The notes under the pieces were generated by a model that was not told the DNA's origin, made no database searches, and worked only from the letters and a program-made list of their open reading frames with translations. This document shows positions 16,901 through 25,796 of a stretch of DNA of 64,000 nt, piece after piece. The stretch is from NCBI GenBank assembly GCA_964343605.1, contig CAYFKJ010000002.1, forward strand, positions 372,001 through 436,000, in the 5' to 3' direction. Position numbers and translations under genes: made by a program. Every line of letters starts with the position of its first letter. Position 1 is the stretch's first letter. Source of the stretch: CAYFKJ01 sp964343605. GTDB lineage: Bacteria > Pseudomonadota > Alphaproteobacteria > UBA2966.

Positions 16901-17055
16901 TGATCGTGGAACGGGCAAGGATACTGGCGGCAATCGGACGCGATGGTCCCAACGACGAAAACGTTGCGGCGGCCGGGGATTTGGCGGCGCGCGCCAGGGA
17001 GTGCGGCTTCAACGTCATCGTGCCTGCTTTGGAGGCGGTTTCCGAGGCTGCGTGA
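13972..17055 (+). CDS. Zinc-ribbon / truncated class III cyclase / AAA ATPase / TPR signalling protein
   Basis: A 1027-residue multidomain protein. Two zinc ribbons (CTACSAENPAGNKFCGQCG-type, C-x2-C-x9-C-x2-C) occupy residues 1-45. A class III cyclase domain follows (VMFCDLAESTALSERL; YMGDGILAYFGYP) but breaks off at about residue 142 (HENDAEPDNLV): the central half with the catalytic N-x3-R helix is missing and the text resumes in the terminal strand, LVISDATKRQAGGFFEYADLG. Next come an ATPase with Walker A GEAGVGKS and Walker B VMIGEDIHW, and about 450 residues of TPR-like helices. The family is thought to be regulatory. Cyclase activity is very unlikely. ATG 13972 is favoured by AGGGGG six bases upstream; ATG 13966 is possible. 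Confidence 0.88.
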   Translation: MQCTACSAENPAGNKFCGQCGAALPLSCPSCGAESPPGNRFCGQCGNDLTGKAAQEQPVALAVPEVRSEAERRHLTVMFCDLAESTALSERLDPEDLRDVVKAYQEVCVREIVDFGGFVARYMGDGILAYFGYPQAHENDAEPDNLVISDATKRQAGGFFEYADLGRQSLKGISEPEQAWQVQGASAVVSRFEASASAGLSPLVGREEEIALLLSRWDLTRNDEGQVVALSGEAGVGKSRIIQAFRQRLQDDDHASIILSCSPFHTNSALYPIIDCLERVMDIVRSDGTEQRIAKIDAFVSDRGLLPADITPYVASVMVEDGAPPLPATADSPEKQRQLVWEALLALLQAQSERQPTVMIGEDIHWIDPSTEEFLGALVDRLRSLRLLLVTSSRPQYTPPWSSHPHVTTLTLNRLSRANSASLVAGVTGGRALPDEVLDQIVAKTDGVPLFVEELTKTVLESGIVKEAGDRYELAEPMATLSIPASLHDSLMARLDRLAPVKEVAQMASVLGRTFVEDVLLQVSKLGREELRAALDQLIEAELVVRRSQAGAVSYEFKHALVRETAYESLLKSTRQNYHLEFARVLERLRQEEGGIEPEVLAHHFGEGGLAETAVNYWQEAARRATERWASAEAVSHVGQGLEMLDRISDGPERAALELSLLRDLVGGLRILDRYQEALDMLARAQTVAERFDLPEDLAWVHYLRGNICFPLGDVDGCLAAHQKAIEYARQIKSTEMEARALSGLGDANIMRGDMTAAFDHYDECVAKARQAGLDSIAAANLSMRGHSRLYLLQIREALADCLEAAELAVAAGNQRAEMIARGSCAGKVLFDMGDLAESRRQSERAIDISKELGARRFEPVNQAVLAQILELEGDRKAAEELAKSAAQTSRETGLKFAGPMIMGALVQVTDSEAVRRSIIAECTAILSEGCVGHNYLWFYRGAMEAMLRNSNWEGVEAFAQTAEEYIGERSIPWLTMIVERARILAAIGRDGPNDENVAAAGDLAARARECGFNVIVPALEAVSEAA

Positions 17056-17318
17056 TGGACAAGTTCGACAACGATCCAAAGCGCATCCCGGATTCGAAAA
17101 AGCTTCCGGCCAAACCGCGTCGGCGAGTAGGTCACAAACTGCTGCTGGCGCTGCAGACCTTGTCGGGCGTGGCCGCCATATTCCTCATTCCCCTCTTGTG
17201 GGGATCGTGGTCGCAAGCCGTGATGCTGATCGTCCTCGGGGCGATCCTGGGCTGCGCCGGCCTGTTCGCCCTGATCAACTACATCCTCTTTCGCTACAAC
17301 ATGCGGGACGATTTGTGA
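17055..17318 (+). CDS. Small two-helix membrane protein of unknown function
   Basis: An 87-residue protein with a basic, soluble N-terminus (about 27 residues) and two hydrophobic segments, TLSGVAAIFLIPLLWG and AVMLIVLGAILGCAGLFALI, followed by a short charged tail. The ATG overlaps the stop of the preceding regulator by one base (TGATG), so it is translationally coupled. It may anchor or partner that regulator, but this is only inferred from coupling. Confidence 0.75.
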   Translation: MDKFDNDPKRIPDSKKLPAKPRRRVGHKLLLALQTLSGVAAIFLIPLLWGSWSQAVMLIVLGAILGCAGLFALINYILFRYNMRDDL

Positions 17319-17341
17319 GGGAAGTCTTGGCGCCAAACCAA

Positions 17342-17462
17342 CCCGTCATTCCCGCGCAGGCAGGAATCCATGCCGTAGTGTATCCGCTTGATGCTCCCTC
17401 ACGAAATGCGAAAGCTCAGGCTTGGATCCCGGATATTTGCCGGGGCAAATTCCGGGATGACG
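17342..17462. repeat. Palindromic intergenic element (GTCATTCCCG type)
   Basis: The spacer between the membrane protein and cysNC is bounded by CGTCATTCCCG (17344-17354) and CGGGATGACG (17453-17462), nearly perfect inverted copies, with inner arms CAGGAATCCA on the left and TTGGATCCCGG on the right and a hairpin TTTGCCGGGGCAAA near the right end. This composition is typical of dispersed extragenic palindromes found in many proteobacteria. It lies between two converging transcripts and may act as a bidirectional terminator. Confidence 0.7.
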
Positions 17463-17496
17463 AAAAGGCCAAGCGGTAAATGAATTTGCTGTTGGC

Positions 17497-19407
17497 CTAC
17501 CCCGCCTCGCGCCGGGTCTGGCGGGCAATGGAAAACGTGCTGTCGACATGGTCGACGAGTTGTTCTATCGCCGCTTCCAGCGACAAATTCTCGGTATCGA
17601 CCACGGCATCGGGTGCATGGGGTTCCTCGTAAGGCGCGCTGATGCCGGTGAATTCTGGGATTTCGCCGGCCCGGGCGCGGGCATAGAGGCCCTTGGGGTC
17701 GCGCTGTTCGCAGGCCGCCAGACTGGCGTTTACGTAAACCTCCTGGAACAGTTCGCCGATGATGACGCGGGCGTTGTCGCGGTCCTCGCGGTACGGCGAG
17801 ATGAAGGCGGTGACGACCAGGAAACCGGCGTCGGCGAACAGGTTGGCGACCTCTGCGATGCGTCGGATGTTTTCCGCCCGTTCCTCGGGCCCGAAGCCCA
17901 GATCGCTGTTGAGGCCCTGGCGTACGTTGTCGCCGTCCAGCACGTAGACCTGATCACCGCGTTCGAAGAGGCGGCGCTGCAGGCCCATGCCCAGAGTCGA
18001 CTTGCCGGAGCCGGAGAGACCGGTGAGCCAGAGGACGCCGCCCCGGTGGCCGTTGGCCGCCGTGCGCTCGTCGCGGGAGACGGTTTGGCTGACTGAGGTC
18101 AGGTTGCGGTTGGCGGCAATGTCCGCCGCGCCTTCGATGGTGCAACCGCCAACCAGTCGATGATCCCGGATCAGGACGCCACGGCCCGTGCCGCGAATGT
18201 CGGCGAAGGGATCGAAGGCGATGCGCGAACGACTGCGCAAAGTGACTTCCGCTACGCCGTTTCGTGTAATGTCCGGGGCGTCCGAATGGGCAAGGTTCTG
18301 TACGTCGATTACCCGATCGACCGTTTCCACCGTGACGCTATGCGCCGCCGTGCCGATTTTGAGGGTCAGGCGGTCGCCTTCGGCCAGCGGTTCCTTGTCC
18401 AGCCAGAACAAACGAACCTTCAAATTGTTTGCCGTCGTCGGAAGCGCGTTCTCGTGTGCGGCAACATGGCCGCGTTCGACGAAGATTTCCTCGTCGAGCG
18501 TGAAGGCGACGGACTGGCCGGCCCCAGCGGAAACGCGGGCTGGCGCATCGCTTTGATTGCTGCTCCAGTCTTCGATGCTGCGGATGTGCGCCGTTTGCCC
18601 GCCCGGCGAGAAGTGCAGTCGATCGCCGACGCGCAGGTTGCCGCTGGCAATGCGGCCGACGAGGATGCGCTTGTCGTCCTGGCGGTAGATGTCCTGGAGG
18701 GACAGGCGCAGCGGTTGATCGACGGGGGCCGGTGTTGGGCTCGTCTCATCCAGAGCTTCGATGACGCTCGCCCCACGCCACCAGTCAAGGTTTTCCGTCG
18801 GCTCGATGATGTTGGCCCCTTCCCGGGCCGACAGAGGTACGACCGACAAGGGAGAGATCTTCAGTCCCTCAAGGTATTCGGTAATTTCCGCCGCAACATT
18901 TTCGAAGCGCTCCTGGTCATAGCCGACCAAATCCATCTTGTTGACGGCGACCACGACCTGCGAGACGCCCAGCAGACCGAGAAGATAAGCGTGCCGGCGA
19001 GTCTGCTCCGATACGCCTTCGGCGGCATCGATCACCAAGAGGGCGGCGTCCGCCGAGGCGGCGCCCGTCACCATGTTCTTGAGAAATTCCTTGTGACCGG
19101 GCGCGTCGATTATGACGTAGCGCCGGAGACCCGAGCGAAACCAGATGCGCGTGGTATCGACTGTAATGCCCTGGTCGCGTTCGACCTGAAGCGCGTCCAT
19201 GACGAACGACCATTCGAAGTCGACGCCCCGGCGGGCGGACTGGGCGCGCAATTCTTCGACCTTGCCGTCGGGCAAGCTGCCGGTCTCGTGCAGCAGGCGG
19301 CCGACCAGGGTGGATTTGCCGTGATCGACGTGGCCGACGATGACGATGGGAAGGGGTGCGGCGGCCGAGGAGGCGGCGTTCGCCGGCTGGGCGATATCCA
19401 TGTTCAT
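17497..19407 (-). CDS. cysNC: Bifunctional sulfate adenylyltransferase subunit 1 / adenylylsulfate kinase
   Basis: A 636-residue fusion. The N-terminal 440 residues are the CysN GTPase (P-loop GHVDHGKST, DAPGHKEF, NKMDL). From about residue 455 there is an APS kinase with Walker A GLSGSGKST and DGDNVRQGLNSDLGF. CysN with CysD forms APS from sulfate and ATP driven by GTP hydrolysis; the kinase makes PAPS. It is the last gene of the sulfate operon, 28 bases after cysD. The fused kinase is notable because the operon's reductase looks like an APS-type iron-sulfur enzyme. Confidence 0.97.
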   Translation of the reverse strand: MNMDIAQPANAASSAAAPLPIVIVGHVDHGKSTLVGRLLHETGSLPDGKVEELRAQSARRGVDFEWSFVMDALQVERDQGITVDTTRIWFRSGLRRYVIIDAPGHKEFLKNMVTGAASADAALLVIDAAEGVSEQTRRHAYLLGLLGVSQVVVAVNKMDLVGYDQERFENVAAEITEYLEGLKISPLSVVPLSAREGANIIEPTENLDWWRGASVIEALDETSPTPAPVDQPLRLSLQDIYRQDDKRILVGRIASGNLRVGDRLHFSPGGQTAHIRSIEDWSSNQSDAPARVSAGAGQSVAFTLDEEIFVERGHVAAHENALPTTANNLKVRLFWLDKEPLAEGDRLTLKIGTAAHSVTVETVDRVIDVQNLAHSDAPDITRNGVAEVTLRSRSRIAFDPFADIRGTGRGVLIRDHRLVGGCTIEGAADIAANRNLTSVSQTVSRDERTAANGHRGGVLWLTGLSGSGKSTLGMGLQRRLFERGDQVYVLDGDNVRQGLNSDLGFGPEERAENIRRIAEVANLFADAGFLVVTAFISPYREDRDNARVIIGELFQEVYVNASLAACEQRDPKGLYARARAGEIPEFTGISAPYEEPHAPDAVVDTENLSLEAAIEQLVDHVDSTFSIARQTRREAG

Positions 19408-19435
19408 GATATGAATTTCCAGTTAAATCAAAAAC

Positions 19436-20230
19436 TTACAGGTAGCCGTGGGCACGCAGGCGTTCGAAGGCGTCTTCCGATTCGTGGTCCATGGCGCGGC
19501 CGGCGCGCTCGGGTGCCCGCGTCGCTTCCAGTTCCTCGATAATTTCGTCGATGGTTGCGGCGTCCGAGTCGATGGGAAAGGTAATGTCTTCCTCGCCAAG
19601 CGAGCGGAACCGCTTACCGTTGCGGGCAAAGTACAAGGGCACGACCGGGATTTCCTCGCGCTGGATGTAGCGCCAGATGTCGACCTCCGTCCAGTGCAGC
19701 AGGGGATGTACGCGGACATGGGTGCCGGGGGGGAAGTCGGTGTTGTAATGGTCCCAGAATTCCGGCGGCTGATCGCGGAAATCCCAGGCGCCGTCCTCGC
19801 CGCGCGGACTGAACACGCGTTCCTTGGCGCGGGTGGACTGTTCGTCCCGGCGGATGCCGGTGATCAGGGCTTCGAAGTCGTAGCGTTCGATGGCCTGCTT
19901 CAACCCCAGGCTCTTGCGCGCGGCGAACCGGGAGGCGGGCGGCAGGTCGGCGTCGACCTCCTCAATGGGTGGGCAGGGGTCGTCGATCAAGTCGAGACCC
20001 CATTCCGGCGTGTAGCGTTCGCGGAAAGCATAGGTTTCGGGAAATTCCTTGCCCGTATCGAGATGGGCGACGGGGAAGGGAACGCGGCCCAGGAAGGCCT
20101 TGCGGGCCAGCCAGATCATCACATTCGAATCCTTGCCCAGCGACCACAGCATGGCGAGGCGGTCGAAGCGGTTGTACGCCTCGCGCAGGATGTAGATGCT
20201 TTCGCTCTCGAGGGCATCGAGGTGGTTCAT
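19436..20230 (-). CDS. cysD: Sulfate adenylyltransferase subunit 2
   Basis: A 264-residue PP-loop ATP pyrophosphatase: the motif LWSLGKDSNVMIWLARKAF is near residue 30 with the serine-rich PP-loop slightly modified, followed by HLDTGKEFPETYAFRE and TGIRRDEQSTRAKER. It forms the catalytic subunit of sulfate adenylyltransferase with CysN. It overlaps cysH by 4 bases. The protein is somewhat shorter than the enterobacterial CysD (about 300 residues) but all core motifs are present, including LHWTEVDIWRYIQRE. Confidence 0.96.
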   Translation of the reverse strand: MNHLDALESESIYILREAYNRFDRLAMLWSLGKDSNVMIWLARKAFLGRVPFPVAHLDTGKEFPETYAFRERYTPEWGLDLIDDPCPPIEEVDADLPPASRFAARKSLGLKQAIERYDFEALITGIRRDEQSTRAKERVFSPRGEDGAWDFRDQPPEFWDHYNTDFPPGTHVRVHPLLHWTEVDIWRYIQREEIPVVPLYFARNGKRFRSLGEEDITFPIDSDAATIDEIIEELEATRAPERAGRAMDHESEDAFERLRAHGYL

Positions 20231-20991
20231 ATGTTGGCTCCATAGTCGGAAAAATTACTGTTGGCGACATGGATGCCGCATTCGGATTTGTTGCTGCCGC
20301 GCCAGCGCCCCGCCCGTGCATCCTCGCCTTCGGCCACACGGTCGGTGCAGGTCATGCAGCCGATGGAAAGATAGCCGTCGGCCTCCAGCGGATGGCGCGG
20401 CAGTTTGAATTCCTCGAAGTAGTCGTCGACCATCTGTTGGGTCCAGTTGGCCAGGGCGTTGATCTTGATGCGGCCGTCCGCCGCCTCGAAGCGGGGCAGG
20501 GTGTCTCGCTCGGCATTCTGATCGCGTCTTCGGCCCGTGAACCAGGCGTCGAAGTCGCCCAGAGCCCGCTGCAGGGGAGCGACCTTGCGGATGAAGCAGC
20601 AGTCGTCGGGTTGCTGGGACCAAAGGATGCCCTGGGGGTCGTGCCTGTCGACCGCGACCGGGTCGGGCGTGATGGAACGCACGTCGGTCAGGCCGAGAAG
20701 CTCGACGAGTTGGTCGCGGTAGCGCTTGGTCTCGCCGAAATGCTTCTCCGTGTCGAGAAACAGAACCGGGATGTCCGGATCGGCCTGAGCAGCCATATGG
20801 AGCATGACCGCCGAACCGGAACCGAACGAGGAAACCAGCGCCAAACCTTCTTCGAACTCCTTGCTGATCAGCGATTTCACAAGATCCCGCGCCCCCAGCA
20901 GAGCGTAGGCGTGCTCAAGTTCATGAACGCGGGCGGCCAATGCGCCGTCATCGGCAAGCGGTGCCCGTACCGCGGCCAGGCTCGCGGTCAT
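20227..20991 (-). CDS. cysH: Adenylylsulfate (APS/PAPS) reductase, iron-sulfur type
   Basis: A 254-residue thioredoxin-dependent reductase of the CysH family that releases sulfite from APS (or PAPS). It has SSFGSGSAVMLHM, FLDTEKHFGET, the cysteine pair in DDCCFIRKV, the CxxC in IGCMTCTDR and the catalytic ECGIH near the C-terminus. The CC...CxxC set ligates a 4Fe-4S cluster and marks the APS-preferring branch in established family work. It overlaps cysD and the DUF934 gene by 4 bases each. Confidence 0.95.
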   Translation of the reverse strand: MTASLAAVRAPLADDGALAARVHELEHAYALLGARDLVKSLISKEFEEGLALVSSFGSGSAVMLHMAAQADPDIPVLFLDTEKHFGETKRYRDQLVELLGLTDVRSITPDPVAVDRHDPQGILWSQQPDDCCFIRKVAPLQRALGDFDAWFTGRRRDQNAERDTLPRFEAADGRIKINALANWTQQMVDDYFEEFKLPRHPLEADGYLSIGCMTCTDRVAEGEDARAGRWRGSNKSECGIHVANSNFSDYGANI

Positions 20992-21480
20992 CGTTCCGCT
21001 CCACCTGTGCCCAGGGCGAAGCGGGGTTGCGGTTGGTAGGCCACGGTGATGGCGCCGACGGCCTCATTCCAGGCGTCCGCTTCGGTTTCGTCGCGGGCCT
21101 CGACGGCATCAAAACCACTGCGAACGAGAAAGGCGAAGACATCCCGTACCAGCGGTCCAACAGCGCGGATTTCGCCCACAAAGCCATGCCGCTCGCGCAG
21201 CATGCGCCCAACCGTGTAGCCCCGGCCATCGGCGATGGCGGGGAATTCGACAGCCACAAGGTTCAGGTGGACGAGGTCGGCGGCGATGTCCTCCGCGGTA
21301 TGGTGGCTGGCGAGACGAACGCCCAGCGGTTGACCCGTGGCGATCAGTTTGTCGCGCTCGGCCCGCCAACGCTCCAGCGAAACGATGACGGGACCGTACT
21401 GCAGCACTTGTTCGTTATCGGCGATGGCGATCCAGGTATCGACCACGCGCTCGCCGTTCCGGATCAGCGGGCCTTGCGGT

Positions 21481-21494
<14 letters not shown>
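20988..21494 (-). CDS. DUF934 protein of the sulfate assimilation operon
   Basis: A 168-residue protein of the DUF934 family, which is consistently found next to sulfite reductase in proteobacteria. Typical parts are GVRLASHHTAEDIAADL, FPAIADGRGYTVGRMLRERHGF and VLVRSGFDAVE-like C-terminal text. Its biochemical role is not established; a helper for sulfite reductase assembly or electron supply has been supposed from context. The ATG at 21494 overlaps the end of cysI by 14 bases. Confidence 0.9.
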
Positions 21495-23136
<1,642 letters not shown>

Positions 23137-23160
23137 GGGTTTCTCCCGGACCGCTTTTGC

Positions 23161-23511
23161 CTAGGCCGCGCTGCGCTCGGCGTAGGCGGGCGCGGTGGAA
23201 CCGGTGGGCAGGATCGTCGTCGGCCCGAAGGCCCGGATTTTTTCGCGCAGGCGTAGAGGCGTTACGCCTCCATCGTCGGCCGCGAGGTCGACGTCGATGT
23301 CGTAGGTGCCAACCACCTGTTGCGTGAGTTTGGCGCGCTCCGCGATTTTGAGGACGTCCTCAAGTTCGCTGGGGGCAGTGATGACGCGGGCCTCGGCGAT
23401 GTCGTTGGTCCACTGGAAATGGTTGTCGAGGAAAACGACCGTTCCGTCGTTTAGCCTGTTCGCCGTAACGACCTTCGTCAAAGCGGGTGTGGTGTGGGCC
23501 GAAGGAGGCAT
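23161..23511 (-). CDS. DUF2849 protein, first gene of the sulfate assimilation operon
   Basis: A 116-residue protein of the DUF2849 family, known as a small alphaproteobacterial protein encoded just before sulfite reductase. Its central part reads VVTANRLNDGTVVFLD and TPSELEDVLK-like helices; no cysteine is present. Function not established. The ATG at 23511 is chosen because the domain begins shortly after and CGGAG lies 9-10 nt upstream; a longer reading frame begins at 23574 but would have no ribosome-binding site. It follows a cysteine-ended leader ORF and a stable hairpin. Confidence 0.85.
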   Translation of the reverse strand: MPPSAHTTPALTKVVTANRLNDGTVVFLDNHFQWTNDIAEARVITAPSELEDVLKIAERAKLTQQVVGTYDIDVDLAADDGGVTPLRLREKIRAFGPTTILPTGSTAPAYAERSAA

Positions 23512-23531
23512 GAATGATCTCCGTATGGTGC

Positions 23532-23566
23532 GCCCGTTCATGTGCGGCTTCGCCTGCACACAGGGC
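23532..23566 (-). promoter_or_regulatory. Hairpin between the cysteine leader ORF and DUF2849
   Basis: On the transcribed strand GTGTGC-A-GGC, loop GAA, GCC-GCACAT forms a stem (23540-23561), which can be lengthened by GGGC/GCCC (23563-23566 with 23532-23535). It ends about 20 bases before the DUF2849 start and about 55 bases after the stop of the leader ORF. There is no following U-run, so control would be at translation or through Rho access rather than an intrinsic terminator. This is a sequence-based prediction only. Confidence 0.45.
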
Positions 23567-23620
23567 CGTTTCAATTGTCTTGGAAAGTTCCGAGGTCAGC
23601 GCCGATGAACGGCGCCGGCA

Positions 23621-23743
23621 TCAACAGGCGCAAGCGCAGCGGCACATCCGGGAGGTCAAGGGCCGCAACGGAGGCGCGGACATGATGGCGCGGCGGTGCG
23701 ATTCGAGAATTCGAAGACCGTTGCCTTGCACGATTGTCGCCAT
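23621..23743 (-). CDS. Putative cysteine-responsive leader peptide upstream of the sulfate operon
   Basis: A 40-codon frame on the minus strand, ATG at 23743 with AGGG just upstream and TGA at 23621. It is basic and ends in RMCRCACAC, i.e. four cysteines in the last seven codons directly before stop. It lies in the leader of the DUF2849-cysI-DUF934-cysH-cysD-cysNC operon, about 47 bases after the predicted transcription start and 110 bases before the first structural gene. Cysteine-tract upstream ORFs that let ribosome stalling sense cysteine are known from mycobacteria; a similar attenuator is inferred here. The chance that an unrelated frame would end this way before a cysteine operon is low but not excluded. 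Confidence 0.6.
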   Translation of the reverse strand: MATIVQGNGLRILESHRRAIMSAPPLRPLTSRMCRCACAC

Positions 23744-23765
23744 GTCCCTATGCCCCTTGGTACAT

Positions 23766-23834
23766 GTCCGACAAATTCATCTCGTCGGACGGCTGTTATA
23801 ATACACAACAAATGGGGATTAACAATAGTTAATC
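23766..23834 (-). promoter_or_regulatory. Promoter and two dyads of the sulfate assimilation operon
   Basis: Read on the minus strand, -35 TTGTTA (23825-23820), 16 bp, -10 TATTAT (23803-23798) predict a start near 23790. A perfect dyad GATTAAC-N4-GTTAATC (23817-23834) covers the -35 box, and another, GTCCGAC-N11-GTCGGAC (23766-23790), starts at the predicted +1. They could bind two regulators or one regulator twice; the first has a LysR-like T-N11-A arrangement. The remaining spacer up to 23928 is AT-rich without a credible gene. Confidence 0.5.
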
Positions 23835-23928
23835 AACAAAAAATATGTAAAATATAATTTATTACAAGAAAATGCTGTGAAATATATGAAGAACCGATCG
23901 TCTGCTGACGCCCTACCAAGCAGCTAAG

Positions 23929-24963
23929 TTATTGACGCAGTGAAAGTTTTTCCTGAAACGACGGGTTGTCGGCAACGCCCGGATCAACCAGGTGATCGGG
24001 GACCTGTCCGTTCTTGATACTCAACACGGCGGCGATATCCGAGGCGCCGATGCCGGCGAAGCACTGGTCCGTCCAGCACAAGGCATGGGGCGTCAATATG
24101 ACATTGTCGAGCTTGAGCAGCGGGTCGTCGGCCGGCGGCGGTTCGGGATCGAAAACGTCCAGCGCGGCCCCGGCGATGCGCTTTTGTTGCAGCACCTCCA
24201 CCAGTGCTTTTTGATCGACCACCGGACCACGGGAGGTGTTGATGAGATAGGCGTCGGATTTCATCAGCGCCAATCGTTCCCCGTTGACGAGGTGATGGGT
24301 TGCGTCGTTCAGCGGCGTGTTAACGGTGATGAAATCGCTGTCGCTAAAGACGGTTTCCAGATCCACCAGGGTGACGCCGAGGTCGGCTGCCAGCTCCGGA
24401 TCGGCATAGGGGTCGTGAGCGATGAATTTCATGTCGAGCGGCGCACACAGCCGGAAAGTTTCGGCGCCGATGTTGCCGATGCCGACGGAGCCCAGGGTCT
24501 TGCCCACCAGGCCCACGCCCATGTGGTCGATGCGGCGGGCGAAGCCTTCGGGGCCTTCCCGCACCAGGGCGTCCTTGACGAATAATTTGCCGGCCAACGC
24601 CAGGATCAGCGTCAGGATGGAGGCGGCCACGGGACGGCGCACGCCGTCGGGGGTAATGGCGACGGCGATACCGGCTTTCGAGCAGGCAGCGACGTCGACA
24701 TTGTCGTAGCCGACGCCGAAACGGGCGACCAGTTTAAGCCGTCCGTCAACGGGAATGCTGTCCGCGTCGAAACGCGGCACCAGGAGGATCAGGGCGTCAA
24801 AGCCTTCGACGCTTGCCGCCGGAATGCGCCCGCCCTCGATATTGACGTAGTCGTATTCGATATCCGGGTCGGCGTCCAAGGGACTGAGATCGAACATGGG
24901 GAAGGCCGGCGAACCGTCGGGTTTGCGGAAATCGGCCGAAAGAGCGACGCGGAATTTGCTCAT
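23929..24963 (-). CDS. D-2-hydroxyacid dehydrogenase (NAD-dependent)
   Basis: A 344-residue enzyme of the D-isomer 2-hydroxyacid dehydrogenase family, related to phosphoglycerate dehydrogenase and hydroxypyruvate reductase. The NAD fold contains GSVGIGNIGAE; the catalytic arginine is in NTSRGPVVDQ, the glutamate in DVFDPEPPP and the histidine in TPHALCWT. It interconverts a 2-oxoacid and a D-2-hydroxyacid. The ATG at 24963 overlaps the aldolase stop by 4 bases. With the aldolase and transporter it probably forms an uptake and breakdown unit for a hydroxy- or sugar-acid (inference). Confidence 0.92.
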   Translation of the reverse strand: MSKFRVALSADFRKPDGSPAFPMFDLSPLDADPDIEYDYVNIEGGRIPAASVEGFDALILLVPRFDADSIPVDGRLKLVARFGVGYDNVDVAACSKAGIAVAITPDGVRRPVAASILTLILALAGKLFVKDALVREGPEGFARRIDHMGVGLVGKTLGSVGIGNIGAETFRLCAPLDMKFIAHDPYADPELAADLGVTLVDLETVFSDSDFITVNTPLNDATHHLVNGERLALMKSDAYLINTSRGPVVDQKALVEVLQQKRIAGAALDVFDPEPPPADDPLLKLDNVILTPHALCWTDQCFAGIGASDIAAVLSIKNGQVPDHLVDPGVADNPSFQEKLSLRQ

Positions 24964-25757
24964 TTCCGGTTCCCCTTCCGGCCAGTGCACGATTTCCGGA
25001 TCTCGCCGACGCCCTCGACCAGAGCCTGCTGGTACACCCAAAGATCGCCGGAATAGCAGATCACGTCGAAGCCTTGTTTATAGAGTGCTTTCGCCTCGCC
25101 GGGGCTACCGATAAGCCGCCCCAGCGCTTTGCCGTGCTTTTTGGCGGCCCGGCGGACGCGGTTAACCGCCTTGGTGAATTTTGGGTTGTCGAATTCGCCG
25201 GGTATGCCAAGCGAGGAGGAAAGATCGAAATGGCCGATCCACAGGCAATCGACGCCGCGCACCGCGGCGATGGCGTCGACGTTGTCGATGCCCTCCGCCG
25301 TTTCGATCAGCGTGGCCAGCGCCGTGCGGCGGTTGGCGGCGCGAAGCTTTGCCGCCGCCGGACCCGGCTGGTAATCGTCGTGGGCGATGCCAAGCGCCAC
25401 ACCGCGCCTGCCCATCGGCGGGTATTTCATGTCGGCCACGGCTGCTTCTGCCTGCTCAGCCGTGCCGACCATGGGCAGCATCAGGCCGTCGGCGCCGACG
25501 TCCAGGGCGCGGGCGATGTGATGGGCGTTTTTTGAGGGCGGCCGCACCAGGCTCGGCAGGTCGGCAACGCGGCATGACGACACCAGGCGCTTAAGCTCGG
25601 CGTAGCCGAAACCGGAATGCTCCATATCGATGAAGACGAAATCGAGATCCGCCGCCTGCATGATCTGGCCCAGGCCGGGCGAATCGAATTCGAAAATGGA
25701 ATGGCTGACTTTCAGCCCCTTTTTCGCAAACAATGTTCTCAAGTTCGCCCGCGCCAT
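24960..25757 (-). CDS. HpcH/HpaI-family class II aldolase
   Basis: A 265-residue TIM-barrel aldolase of the HpcH/HpaI (citrate lyase beta-like) family, normal length. Metal-binding and catalytic features are visible: FVFIDMEHSGF, the strand LPSLVRPP, the glutamate of TLIETAEGIDN and the aspartate of WIGHFDLSSSLG. These enzymes cleave 4-hydroxy-2-oxoacids to pyruvate (or oxaloacetate) and an aldehyde. It is coupled to the downstream dehydrogenase and follows the MFS gene by 39 bases. The C-terminus is basic (CTGRKGNRK). Confidence 0.92.
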   Translation of the reverse strand: MARANLRTLFAKKGLKVSHSIFEFDSPGLGQIMQAADLDFVFIDMEHSGFGYAELKRLVSSCRVADLPSLVRPPSKNAHHIARALDVGADGLMLPMVGTAEQAEAAVADMKYPPMGRRGVALGIAHDDYQPGPAAAKLRAANRRTALATLIETAEGIDNVDAIAAVRGVDCLWIGHFDLSSSLGIPGEFDNPKFTKAVNRVRRAAKKHGKALGRLIGSPGEAKALYKQGFDVICYSGDLWVYQQALVEGVGEIRKSCTGRKGNRK

Positions 25758-25796
25758 ACCTTGCTCCCCTTTGGCTTCACATATTTAGACTAACTT

